Below, piece by piece: positions 19,918-29,132 of a stretch of DNA of 64,000 nucleotides. Made by a program: the position numbers and the translations under genes. Source of the stretch: JAEMQF01 sp963791595 (GTDB taxonomy: Bacteria > Pseudomonadota > Gammaproteobacteria > Burkholderiales > Burkholderiaceae_C); NCBI GenBank assembly GCA_963791595.1, contig CAWBTF010000034.1, positions 186,001 to 250,000 of the forward strand. Direction: 5' to 3'. Positions within the stretch are counted from its first letter, which is position 1. Each line of letters begins with the position of its first letter. A model generated the notes under the pieces. It was given only the letters and a program-made list of their open reading frames with translations, was not told the DNA's origin and did not search any database.

Positions 19918-20023
19918 GCGTGTGTTCATGCGGGTTGGCGCGGTTTTGCAGGGCCGATCATTTATCGTTCATGAGACTATTGCCAGACTATTCATTACTT
20001 AAAACATACCATGGAGGGCAGAA

Positions 20024-21304
20024 ATGAAATGGGATAAACCTAGCTCGGGTTTCTGGTTTTATCTGATTGCAACGATAGGAACGGTTGGTTATCTCGTGTT
20101 TCTGTACCGATACGGCTACGGATACTTAAATACCCACTTCATCGATGCCCCATCGTTCTGGGCCGCGGCAGATGCCACTTTCAACTTGCACAGATCTCCA
20201 TATGCCAGCGACTTCGGCGGGGCTGCCGAACAATCGGCGGGTCAATACACTCACCCCTTCATCTATCCGCCTCCCAGTCTGCTGCTCTTGTATCCATTAT
20301 CATGGTTCGATTATCCGACTGCAGCCAACGGTCTACTCCTAGTAAATCACTTAGCTATTGCATGGATCTGTGTACTGCTGTTACGAGCAGTATTTCCAGG
20401 TGGTTGGCGTCAGAGTCTTGGAACAGCAGGTGCTTCCGTCTGGCTATGTTTCTACGTAATGTTATTCCAAGCGACTCGGATTACACTGGGACACGGGCAG
20501 GTGAATTTGCTCGTCCTCCTCCTTGTCGTGTTGTTCTGGCGCATGCTCGCATCAGATCGATCCGATTGGTGGAAGGCTCTTCCACTGGCCTTGGCAGCAT
20601 TGCTTAAGGTTTACCCATTCCTCTTCGTAGGGATGCTCGTAGCAAGTGGACGTCTACGCGCGGCGCTAGCGACGATAGTATGGATCGGGATATTCGCAGG
20701 CCTATCCATTGTGTTGATATCAGAAGAAGTTTGGGTACAGTGGCTACGCGAAATAGCCCCAACTGGAGGGTACGGCCAATCGATTGGAGGACAATTCTCA
20801 CAGGCCTCTCCAAACAATTTATCAATCAATGGCTGGGTGGCACGTTTGTTCTTGGATAATCCATATACCGATTCACCATTACAGTGCGCACAGTCTGCTA
20901 GATTGATAGCATACCTTACGAGTCTAATTGTAGTCGCTGGGACTCTAACCACCTCATTCCTGCTCTCGCGCAGAATTCGGTCAGATTTCCTTGACATCGA
21001 GGTAGCACTTTATCTATGTGCTTCCTTCCTCATCGCTCCGATATCCTGGATTCATCACCTGGTGTTTGTGATACCTGCAATGATAATTCTACTAACGCAC
21101 TTCACGCGGAACCATAACTGGATACCCGCTCTGCTGACGGCCGGCTGCATGCTCGTACTATTTCAGGACTTGATGCCTCCTGGAAACCGAGCGACCGGTG
21201 TTGTTGCTATATTAGCGATGGCCCCACAACCATACGTAGTAATATCACTCTGGATTCTTGGCATTTACGCCGCCTTATGGAGTCTTCGGCAGATGAATTG
21301 TTAA
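20024..21304 (+). CDS. GT87 (DUF2029) membrane glycosyltransferase
   Basis: A 426-residue polytopic protein of the GT87/DUF2029 group, GT-C transferases that use polyprenyl-phosphate sugars. Visible features are FIDAPSFWAAADA with an Asp in the first loop, TLGHGQVNLLVLLLVVLFW and ALLKVYPFLFVGM, the last two being typical GT87 signatures, and SPNNLSINGWVAR. It has GGAGGGC six bases upstream of ATG 20024. Mycobacterial members transfer mannose or arabinofuranose outside the membrane; next to DprE1/DprE2-like and UbiA-like genes, D-arabinose transfer is the likely role. Codon use is more AT-rich than the core genome. Substrate not provable here. Confidence 0.8.
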   Translation: MKWDKPSSGFWFYLIATIGTVGYLVFLYRYGYGYLNTHFIDAPSFWAAADATFNLHRSPYASDFGGAAEQSAGQYTHPFIYPPPSLLLLYPLSWFDYPTAANGLLLVNHLAIAWICVLLLRAVFPGGWRQSLGTAGASVWLCFYVMLFQATRITLGHGQVNLLVLLLVVLFWRMLASDRSDWWKALPLALAALLKVYPFLFVGMLVASGRLRAALATIVWIGIFAGLSIVLISEEVWVQWLREIAPTGGYGQSIGGQFSQASPNNLSINGWVARLFLDNPYTDSPLQCAQSARLIAYLTSLIVVAGTLTTSFLLSRRIRSDFLDIEVALYLCASFLIAPISWIHHLVFVIPAMIILLTHFTRNHNWIPALLTAGCMLVLFQDLMPPGNRATGVVAILAMAPQPYVVISLWILGIYAALWSLRQMNC

Positions 21305-21608
21305 TGATAATAATTTCCTTTGATTAGCGCGAGCGGAGATTCAATCGACATCCACGCAACCGAAAGTCCGATGCCAGCACACAGATGCATACTGGGTTCA
21401 CCCGCCGCCTTGATTTGAGATCACCTCGATGAACGGGCACTGGCTGATCCTCGGCCGTATGACTTGGTTCTGGGAAAAATGATGGATAAACCTCACTATT
21501 CTGCAGGCTGATGGGTACTGTTGATTGCCGCTATGCGATAACTTGTTTCGACCGAATAAATTGGCACGTCAGTAAAGTCAATGCCGCACGCTTGACGTGG
21601 ACAGAGAA
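21305..21608. other. Intergenic stretch with a possible SDR-start fragment
   Basis: About 300 bases between convergent genes. Bases 21429-21455 (ATG, then codons for NGHWLILG) resemble the start of the DprE2-like gene at 17656 (21 of 27 bases) but the frame closes soon after. Nothing else recognisable. Confidence 0.4.
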
Positions 21609-23101
21609 TCACCTGGCCAAGGCGAAGAGGCTTCCTGCAACTACTACCAGAATCTGACTCTGCCAGTCACGCAAAGCAAATACGACTGGATCATCGTCGA
21701 TTTCTCCGCGATGTGCCTTCATCCAGAGGCGGCTGACCCAATAAAGCAGCAATGGCGGTACAAGCCAAAGCCACAGGGGATTCTTGTAGTGGCTGCCTAT
21801 GTCTGGGTTATTGATGTAAAGGGCGAAGACCAGCACGGCCACCATTCCGCTACTCGTGCCCGTTGACATCAATACGGGCAAATCCTGTACTTTATATCCT
21901 CGACCGGCGGCACTGGTCATGTTTTGCTGCAGGTCACAAGTAGCTCTGAGTAACGTTTCACCATTGCAAGGCTAAGAAATATGAACATGGAAAATGCCAG
22001 TAACCAGAAGGATGGAATAATATTGGTGGCGGCGCTTCCTGAGATAACACGGATCGTATAAAGGCTCGCCAGTATAAGTACGTCCACCACAACTTGTCGC
22101 TTCAGTAGCAACGAATAGCTCAATGTGAGCAGAAAGTAACCTGCCAAAACCACGAAGAACTTCGTGGGAAGCAGTATTGCGACTCCGAATCCCCCCAGCA
22201 GCAGCACGGGCGCAAGAACGGCCCCGTGCCACACAGGGATCAGTCCTGAAGCGAATGGCCTGTTCCGCTTGCGCGGGTGTCTTCGGTCGGAATCCAAATC
22301 GAAAAGGTCATTGAGGACGTACACCGCGGACGCGCAAAGGCCGAAGGAAAGGAACGCCATTGAGGCGCTCATCAACCCGTCGGCCGATGACCACTGGTGG
22401 GCAGCCAGCAGCGGCACGAAGACCAGAAGGTTCTTCAGCCACTGATGCAGCCGCAGGCCTCGCACGTACGCTGATGCATCTGGCTTGGGCGCCGCAATTA
22501 CACGCTCGACTTCGGTCACATTCCTGACCGCCTTTGCCAGTTCCGCGTCCGACGAGACAAGCGTCGCGCGCCGCGCCGCTGTCCAGATCGGCAGGTCGGC
22601 CCAGCTATTCCCGACGTAGTCGAACCCGCGGGCACCGAAGCGGGATCTGAGGCGCGCGCCCTTGCGCTCGCCTGAGAGGTTGACGCTTCCCTCGGTTGCC
22701 AGAACTTCGTCAAAGAGCGAAAGGTGTTTCGCCAGCCCGTCAGCAAGCAGCCGATGCGACGCCGTCGCCAACACCACCATGCGTCCGGCTTCATGGGCTC
22801 CTCGCACAACTGCCAGTACATCGGCGTTGAGTGGGAGGGTCATCCATTCGAAATCTGCCGATTCGGCAAGTCGTTGCTTCAAGTGCGCCTTGCCTCGCAT
22901 GAGCCAGAACGGGAGCAGCAGAACCTTCCAGGGTGCCTTTTTGAGCACCAAGAAAACAGATTCATGCAGCAGGTCGGTCCGAATCAGGGTGCCGTCGCAG
23001 TCGACACACAACGGCACATCTCTGTAGTTCGAGTTCAATCGCGTTGACTCGGTTGCGGCGCTTTTGCGCCCAGGGATCTGATCTCGATCGCGCCAGGTCA
23101 T
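21609..23101 (-). CDS. HAD phosphatase-UbiA prenyltransferase fusion, DPPR synthase-like (one frameshift)
   Basis: The N-terminal third is an HAD phosphatase (CVDCDGTLIRTDLLHES, DxDGT motif; VLATASHRLLADGLA; GNSWADLPIW). The rest is a UbiA prenyltransferase: LRLHQWLKNLLVFVPLL and NDLFDLDSDRRHPRKRNRP, the Mg/PRPP-binding NDxxDxxxD region that mycobacterial decaprenyl-phosphate phosphoribosyltransferase (Rv3806c) shares. The frame breaks at about 21920 and continues with SAAGRGYKVQDLPVL and DDPVVFALRD to 21609. UbiA would make polyprenyl-phosphoryl-phosphoribose from PRPP and the HAD domain could remove the 5'-phosphate, giving the substrate for the DprE1/DprE2-like pair. The substrate is inferred from context. 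Confidence 0.82.
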
Positions 23102-23194
23102 GTGACATTATCCAGACCTGCCATGCGGTGCGGGCGTGATGGTCCGATCAAGTCGATATACGGTGGAGAAATAGCCCATGGTCAAGAGCCGGAA

Positions 23195-24412
23195 ATGATG
23201 CGGCGCGCCGACTTTTTGGTGTTGTCCGTCATTGCCGCCATGATTGGCTGTCGCGGCGATGGAGGCGAATCGACGATCAAGCAAGAGGCGGCCACGATGC
23301 CACGAGAAGCGACTCATATTCCTGAACCGAAACAACAAACCGTGCTACCGCGCGACTCGGCACGAATCTTTGTGTCGGGCCACAGCTTGACGGACAACCC
23401 GCTGCCAGACGACCTTGCGGCCATCGCGAACAGCCTGGGTACGCCGGTACGCTGGAACCAGCAGAACGTGGTCGGATCGCAAATCAAGATGCGGACCCGA
23501 GGCAATAGTACCGACCCTAATAACTGGCATGGCTACCGCCGCGGAAAAAACCGCGAAGGCGAGGGCATGGACGTCGTGCGCGAACTTCGCGAAGCGCAGA
23601 CGCTCGGTGGCGAGCGATATGACACGCTCATCATCGCCGAGAACCACGTACTCATCTGGTCGCTCACTCAGGCGGACACGGTTCGCCACCTGCGCCACTA
23701 CCATGATCGGTTCATCGAAGGCAACGCCCAGGGCCAGACCTATTTCTACGAAGCATGGCTCGGCATCGACAACAAAAGCGACCCGCGCGACTGGATCGCC
23801 TACGAGCGTGCGGCTTCTCCGGTCTGGCAATGCATCGCGACCCGGATCAACCATTCGCTTGCCGCCGAGGGGCGCGCCGACCGCATCGCTTCGCTTCCGG
23901 CCGGCGCCGCGCTGGCGGAGTTGATCGAACGCGCCACGCAGGGGCCGGGAGTTCCCGGCGTCAGCGCATCGAGCGTGCGCGAGACCGTCGACCGGATCGT
24001 CAAAGACGACGTGCACCTGACCCGGCTCGGCGTGTACTACATGGCACTCGTCAACTACGCCGCAGTCTTCAATCGCTCACCACTGGGGGCTTGGGCGCCG
24101 GATGGAGTAACGAGCACTCAAGCCAAGTCATTGCAGGAAGTGGCGTGGACCTATGTGTCGGCTTACTACAGACACAACATACCCCTGGATCTCAAGCAGT
24201 GCCGCGCGCTGATGTGCGACTCCTTCTGCGATACGTACAACACCTACCGGCGCAGCCCGCATTTCAACCCGGACATATGGCGCTGGTGGAGCAATGTCAA
24301 GAGGTTCCGAGAGTCGGCCAGTTGCCGCTGGCTTTTCTCGCGGGAGGGCGTGGACAACCCGTTCCACTACAGCGCGGATTCCGATGCCTCCTACTGGTAC
24401 CCCGCGCCATGA
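23195..24412 (+). CDS. SGNH-hydrolase-like lipoprotein
   Basis: A lipoprotein signal peptide (MMRRADFLVLSVIAAMIGC, lipobox ending M-I-G-C) starts at the paired ATGs at 23195/23198; the frame is open further upstream but that part is not signal-like. The mature protein begins its fold with RIFVSGHSLTDNPLPDDL, an SGNH block I with Ser in G-H-S-L, and has DDVHLTRLGVYYMAL, the block V D-x-x-H. Such enzymes are often carbohydrate or acyl esterases. The C-terminal hundred residues are Trp/Tyr/Cys-rich and unlike known domains to me. It begins about 90 bases from the divergent UbiA fusion gene, so it may trim acetyl or acyl groups on the same glycan. Confidence 0.7.
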   Translation: MMRRADFLVLSVIAAMIGCRGDGGESTIKQEAATMPREATHIPEPKQQTVLPRDSARIFVSGHSLTDNPLPDDLAAIANSLGTPVRWNQQNVVGSQIKMRTRGNSTDPNNWHGYRRGKNREGEGMDVVRELREAQTLGGERYDTLIIAENHVLIWSLTQADTVRHLRHYHDRFIEGNAQGQTYFYEAWLGIDNKSDPRDWIAYERAASPVWQCIATRINHSLAAEGRADRIASLPAGAALAELIERATQGPGVPGVSASSVRETVDRIVKDDVHLTRLGVYYMALVNYAAVFNRSPLGAWAPDGVTSTQAKSLQEVAWTYVSAYYRHNIPLDLKQCRALMCDSFCDTYNTYRRSPHFNPDIWRWWSNVKRFRESASCRWLFSREGVDNPFHYSADSDASYWYPAP

Positions 24413-24565
24413 CAACCGGCAGCGTCGACAACGAGCCGCAATCGCCCAGGTCGATCAGGTCGTTGAGTCCGCTGACTGCTTGCGCCATCCTTCCTCGCCG
24501 CGCGCCGCAGCGGATGTTATGACCCGCGATAAATGCGAGTAACGCAGCAGCCACGCTATTCGAGG

Positions 24566-24776
24566 GCGAACAAGGCGGCGTGTCTCACCGTCGTTTCGGC
24601 GGTACCTGAATCTCACGTAACGTGAAAGGCAAGCGTGGCGGCGTCGCCGCCGAAACCGCTACCCAAGAGCAGATAGACCGAAATATTGCGTATTTCGGAA
24701 AAGCGTGACCGACCGTTTCGCCATCGAGGCACAAGCGGCGCAGCTTCTAACTGTCCGGTGTAGCGCCTTGTTGGGC
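24566..24776 (-). repeat. attC-like structured site at the 3' end of the FkbM cassette
   Basis: Read on the minus strand, the site opens with GCCCAACAAGGCGC, a common attC left half (R'' RYYYAAC), overlapping the last codons of the FkbM gene. It closes about 200 bases later with GCCGCCTTGTTCGCCC, whose CGCCTTGTT complements the opening. Between them lie strong dyads: CCGAAATA-CGCAA-TATTTCGG, the palindrome TCACGTTACGTGA, and GTTTCGGCGG pairing with CCGCCGAAAC. This layout fits an integron attC with a long terminal structure, although the R' core is GTTCGCC rather than GTTRRRY. Confidence 0.45.
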
Positions 24777-25595
24777 AATTTTAAGTGAGTCAGTTACAAT
24801 GCCAATAATACTCCGCGCGCGATCACGAATTTCGATTCTGCGCTCCACAGGTATAGCAAAGTAATTTGTTGTGCGCCTTGGATAAATATGACTATCAATG
24901 AATCCATCAAGAGATAATCCACTTCCATTATGGGCAACGCGATTTGGCAACAGCACTTCATAGTCACGCTCGTTAAAATACTGCCATAGATCCTCTTTAG
25001 TGTACTCAAGGTCGTTATTATCAATTGGAGCACTCTCAAACATTATCGTAGGGCGACAATCTGATAATAATCTCCGACCACCAAGGAGAACAGCTAATTC
25101 AGCTCCCTCAACATCTATTTTGATTGTATCGACATCAGATGATGTAACGATAGAGTCAATTTTTCTCAGAGGTACAGTAATTTCTCTTGAATTATTGACA
25201 GATGGTTTTCTTAACGAACTATATCCAGACTGTTTGACATCTATAAAAAACGATACATCCCCTTCAGACGCGCCAGCAGCACACTGATGTAGTTCTGCGA
25301 ATGGGAATTTCTTCTTAAGTTTTGAGCTTTTTTCTGGAATTGCTTCTATTGCAACAATCTTTATTGATTTATCATGGAAGTGCACCTCAGATATAATAGA
25401 ACCAATGTGTGCGCCCACGTCGACAAAAGTCTTACCAGATTGACATATTTTAGTAATTAATGAAGCAGCAATTTGATCATTTGCTACCATGCCAACAGCT
25501 TCTAGTTTTCTTAACGCAAAAACCAAAAGACTAATTTTGTCACGCAAAACTAATGCAATATGCCCAATCCATAAGTTCAAAATCATTTGTTTCAT
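24747..25595 (-). CDS. FkbM-family methyltransferase, AT-rich
   Basis: A SAM-dependent FkbM-type methyltransferase of about 282 residues: TFVDVGAHIGSIISEVHF (SAM-binding motif I), VAIEAIPEKSS, TIKIDVEGAELAVLLGG and ESAPIDNNDL. FkbM enzymes O-methylate sugars or polyketides. I choose ATG 25595 (MKQMILNLWIGH); the frame is open upstream, but that segment is GC-rich and overlaps the attC-like site. The gene is strikingly AT-rich against flanking DNA of much higher GC, so it was acquired from elsewhere. It is flanked by attC-like sites in the same orientation, as a mobile cassette would be. It may methylate the surface glycan; the substrate is unknown. Confidence 0.85.
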   Translation of the reverse strand: MKQMILNLWIGHIALVLRDKISLLVFALRKLEAVGMVANDQIAASLITKICQSGKTFVDVGAHIGSIISEVHFHDKSIKIVAIEAIPEKSSKLKKKFPFAELHQCAAGASEGDVSFFIDVKQSGYSSLRKPSVNNSREITVPLRKIDSIVTSSDVDTIKIDVEGAELAVLLGGRRLLSDCRPTIMFESAPIDNNDLEYTKEDLWQYFNERDYEVLLPNRVAHNGSGLSLDGFIDSHIYPRRTTNYFAIPVERRIEIRDRARSIIGIVTDSLKIAQQGATPDS

Positions 25596-25657
25596 TGTTA
25601 CACTGAATGTTGAATAATTCTCCGGAATATCTATCTGTTCATCTGCTCGTATGTTTT

Positions 25658-25736
25658 GCCGAACGTTTGCGTTGAGCCGTGAGCGTAGGCCGCAGGCCGC
25701 AGCCCGGAGTGAATCGGCTCGAACGCGTGGTTGGGC
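25658..25736 (-). repeat. attC-like recombination site
   Basis: On the minus strand it reads GCCCAAC (R''), then GCGTTCGAGCC (L''), a GC-rich stem, GGCTCAACGC (L') and GTTCGGC (R'). L' complements L'' except for one extra C in L'', the extrahelical base that sets attC orientation. This is the standard attC layout in 79 bases; only the R' core deviates (GTTCGGC instead of GTTRRRY). No integrase gene is in the window, so it would be a cassette array without integrase. Confidence 0.6.
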
Positions 25737-25761
25737 GTCACTGCCCAGAAAGGAACTTTCG

Positions 25762-26082
25762 ATGGAACTGGCCACCAAGGACAAACAGAACCTTCTCCTC
25801 TTCTTTGAGACGCAAGCCGTGGACTACGGCGGCACGCTCGAATCTGTGCGCATGAAGGCAGACGACTTCGCTCTTCCCCACCGTTGGAGCGAGGGCGGCT
25901 TCGTGCAGTTCGGGCGGATCGCATTCCACGATATCAAGAAGTACAACGGCGTCGCGCGCGACCACCGGGGCGTACTGAGTGAAGAAGCGTGGATCCTCGC
26001 ACACGCCGAACGTCGCGCGCGGTGCGCGCGGGTGATCGCGAATCTGACGGTGGAGCGCAAAGGCTTCGCGGAAGCCGCGTGA
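25762..26082 (+). CDS. Hypothetical protein, 106 residues
   Basis: ATG 25762 follows AAAGGA at good spacing. The product is a soluble, charged protein (MELATKDKQNLLLFFETQA..., ending KGFAEAA) with no motif I recognise. Codon use looks real for this GC-rich genome, unlike the neighbouring AT-rich gene. It lies just beyond the attC-like site and runs opposite to the cassette direction; it could be a reversed cassette gene or an ordinary resident gene. The region from 26083 to the IS21 end at 26199 holds nothing recognisable. Confidence 0.6.
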   Translation: MELATKDKQNLLLFFETQAVDYGGTLESVRMKADDFALPHRWSEGGFVQFGRIAFHDIKKYNGVARDHRGVLSEEAWILAHAERRARCARVIANLTVERKGFAEAA

Positions 26083-26306
26083 CGTTGACGCAATCGTTGA
26101 AGCTCGTTGGGGTCGGCGTGCAGATCAATATGACTGGCGCTGCGGGGCCGGGGTGCTGCGAACTATGGGGCACGCGCGCGCTGAACTGCGACCCTACGTG
26201 TTGCCGCCGACCGAAATTTGACCCAGCTATGAGGGTTGTGCCGATCCAAATTTGACGCGGGTGTTCAACCTACCCCGCTGCTTTTTCAGGCACAGGGGAA
26301 TGAGGA

Positions 26307-27478
26307 GTGATCACCATGGAGATGATTTGCAAGGTCAGGCGGCTGCACCACCGGGACAGCCAGTCGGTGAGGGAGATAGCGCGCATCACAAGTTTGGCGC
26401 GCAACACGGTTCGCAAGTGCCTGCGCGAGCCGCTGCAGGGCGAGCCGAAGTACCGGCGAGGCCTGCGACCCGGCAAGCTCAGCGCGTTTCACGAGGCGCT
26501 GAAGCAGGCCTTGAGCGCCGATGCGCACCGCCCCAAGCGCGAGCGGCGCACGGCGCCGGCGCTGTACGGGGAGATGAAGGCGGCCGGCTACGCGGGAGGC
26601 TACACACGCGTCACCGATTTCATCCGTGCCTGGCGCGTCGAGAAGGGGCACGGTGCCGGGACAAGCGCCTTCATACCGCTGGCCTTCGAGCTGGGCGAGG
26701 CGTTCCAGTTCGACTGGAGCGAGGAATGGCTGGTGATTGGCGGCATCTTACCGCAAGCTACTGGCGGCGCAACCAAGCTGTGCGCCAGCCGCGCATTCTT
26801 GCTCGTCGGCCTATCCCGGCCAAAGCCACGAGATGCTGTTCGACGCGCACACCCGTGCCTTCGCGGCCTTGGGCGGCGTGCCGCAGCGCGGCATCTACGA
26901 CAACATGAAGACCGCCGTGGACAAGGTCAAGAAAGGCAATGGCCGGATCGTCAATACGCGCTTCTTCGCCATGTCCGCGCACTACCTGTTCGAGCCGGAG
27001 TTCTGCAACGTCGCCTCCGGCTGGGAGAAAGGCGTGGTCGAGAAGAACGTGCAGGACAGCCGTCGGCGCATCTGGATGGACGCGGCCAAGCAGCGCTTCA
27101 GCTCATTCGCCGAACTCAACGTCTGGTTGGCAAGCCGCTGCCGTGCGCTGTGGCAGGAGATTCGCCATCCCGAACACCGGCAGTTCAGCGTGGCCGAGAT
27201 GCTCGAGCACGAACGAGCGCACCTGATGCCCATGCCCGCGTCGTTCGACGGTTACGTCGAGAAGCCGGCGCACGTGTCCAGCACGTGCCTAGTGTCGGTG
27301 GCGCGCAACCGCTACTCGGTGCCGTGCGAACCCGCGGGGCAGACGGTCAGCACACGGCTGTATCCGGGCGGCGTGGCGGTGGTCGGGGGCGAGGCCGTGG
27401 TGGCCAACCACGAGCGGCTGAACAGCGAAGCGCAGACGCGCTACGACCGGCAGCACTACGTGCCGCTGCTGCAACGCA
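26307..27478 (+). pseudogene. istA: istA of IS21 element A, 5' part (interrupted)
   Basis: GTG 26307 after GAGGA starts a DDE transposase: VREIARITSLARNTVRKCLR (helix-turn-helix near residue 20-40), FELGEAFQFDWSEEWLVIGG (first catalytic Asp), then in another frame GIYDNMKTAVDKVKKG (second Asp) and EKGVVEKNVQDSRRR (Glu). A compensating frame disturbance lies near 26750-26800. Codons run to LLQR, where element B has inserted; the remaining 3' part continues at 30155. The gene is inactivated by the insertion. Confidence 0.85.
27473..27478. repeat. Target site duplication, left copy
   Basis: AACGCA, immediately left of element B; the same six bases lie immediately to its right. Confidence 0.85.
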
Positions 27479-27586
27479 TGTTGCGGCCGACCGAAAATTG
27501 ACCCACTTATGAGGGTGATGCCGATTCAAAACTGACCCGGGTGTTCAACCTACCCTGCTGCCTTTTTGAGCACAGGGGAACGAGGA

Positions 27587-29132
27587 GTGATCACCATGGC
27601 GATGATTGGCAAGGTTCGGCGGATGCACCACCGCCAGAGGAAGTCGGTGAGGGAGATTGCGCGCATCACGAGTTTGTCGCGCAACACGGTTCGCAAGTGG
27701 CTGCGCGGCGCCGGTGCCGGGCGAGCCGAAGTACCGGCGCGGTTGCGCCGCCGGCAAGCTCACGGCGTTTCACGAGGCGCTGAAGCAGGCGCTCAAGGCC
27801 GACGCGCATCGTGCCCAAGCGCGAGCGGCGCACGGCGCTGGCGCTGTACGCGCGAGATGAAGGCGCTCGGGCTACGCCGGCGGCTACACGCGCGTCACCG
27901 ATTTCATTCGTGAGTGGCGCCGCGCGCAGGGGCATGCGGTGACGAACGCGTTCGTGCCGCTGGCGTTCGAGCTGGGCGAGGCGTTCCAGTTCGACTGGAG
28001 CGAAGAAGGGCTTGGTGGTGGGCGGCATCTACTACCGCATGCAGGTGGCGCACATGAAGCTGTGCGCGAGCCGCGCGTTCTGGCTGGTGGCCTATCCCAG
28101 CCAGGGCCACGAGATGCTGTTCGATGCCCACACGCGCAGCTTCGCCGCGCTCGGCGGCATTGCCCGGCGCGGCATCTACGACAACATGAAGACCGCGGTG
28201 GACAAGGTCAAGAAGGGCAAGGGCCGCGTCGTCAATGCGCGCTTCGCGGTGATGTGCGCGCACTACCTGTTCGATGCCGACTTCTGCAACGTCGCCTCGC
28301 GGCTGGGAGAAGGGCGTGGTCGAGAAGAACGTGCAGGACAGCCGGCGGCGGATCTGGCATCGATGCGGCGCAAGCAGCGCTTTGGCTCGTTCGTCGAACT
28401 CAATGCCTGGCTGGGCGAGCGGTGCCGGGCGCTGTGGGAGGAGATCCGCCACCCCGAGCACGAGCAGTTCAGCGTGGCCGAGATGCTCGAGCACGAGCGC
28501 CCGCACCTGATGCCGATGCCCGAGCCGTTTGACGGCTACGTCGAGAAGCCGGCGCGGGTGTCGAGCACGTGCCTGGTGGCGGTGGCGCGCAATCGCTACT
28601 CGGTGCCGTGCGAGCTGGCCGGGCAGATGGTCAGCACGCGGCTGTACCCGAGCCGCGTGGTCATCGTCGCCGACGACGGCGTGGTGGCCAGCCACGAGCG
28701 CGCTCAACAGCGAAGCGCAGACCCGCTACGACTGGCAGCACTACATCCCGCTGCTGCAACGCAAACCTGGCGCGCTTGCGCAACGGCGCGCCGTTCGCCG
28801 ACATGCCCGAGCCGCTGCAGCAGTTGCGGCGCGCGTTGTTGCGCGACGCCGGCGGCGACCGGGTCATGGCGCAGGTGCTGGCCATCGTGCCCAGCGCCGG
28901 GCTGGACGCGGTGCTGGTGGCGGTGGAACTGGCGCTGGAGATCGGGCCGCCCTCGGGCCGGGTGAGCGTGGAGCATGTGGTCAACGTGCTGGGCGCGCCT
29001 GAGCGCGACGCCGGCGCCGGAGAGCGCGGCGACGACGCTGCAGGTGGCAGAGCCGCCGCTGGCCGATACCGCGCGCTACGACCGCCTGCGCGGGCAGCGA
29101 CGACCGCGCCCGAGGAGATCGACCATGCGTGA
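27587..29132 (+). CDS. istA: istA transposase of IS21 element B (many frameshifts)
   Basis: Starts at GTG 27587 after GAGGA. It carries the same landmarks as the copy in element A: VREIARITSLSRNTVRKWLR, FELGEAFQFDWSEE, GIYDNMKTAVDKVKKGKG, VEKNVQDSRRRIW and VSVEHVVNVLG near the end. The stop at 29132 overlaps the istB start. About ten extra single bases between 27700 and 28770 break the frame; each is evident by comparison with element A and with the protein. All are insertions, which points to sequence error in a repeat rather than decay. IstA cuts and joins the ends of the element. Confidence 0.88.

Larger units (their letters stand above)
26199..27478 (+). mobile_element. IS21-family element A, left part
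   Basis: The left terminal sequence starts TGTTGCCGCCGACCG and is followed by internal repeats resembling those of element B. It carries the first three quarters of istA and is interrupted at 27478 by insertion of element B; the rest resumes at 30149. Confidence 0.85.

Noticed and set aside
19934..19950. TGGCGCGGTTTTGCA upstream of the GT87 gene as a sigma-54 promoter.
   Set aside because: The spacing between the GG and GC elements is one base short and one element deviates; without a bound activator site it is not supportable.
25738..26004. A minus-strand frame ending directly before the attC-like site, which would fit a cassette gene in cassette orientation.
   Set aside because: The plus-strand frame over the same DNA has the better start signal and codon pattern, so I called that one; the minus frame remains a weak alternative.
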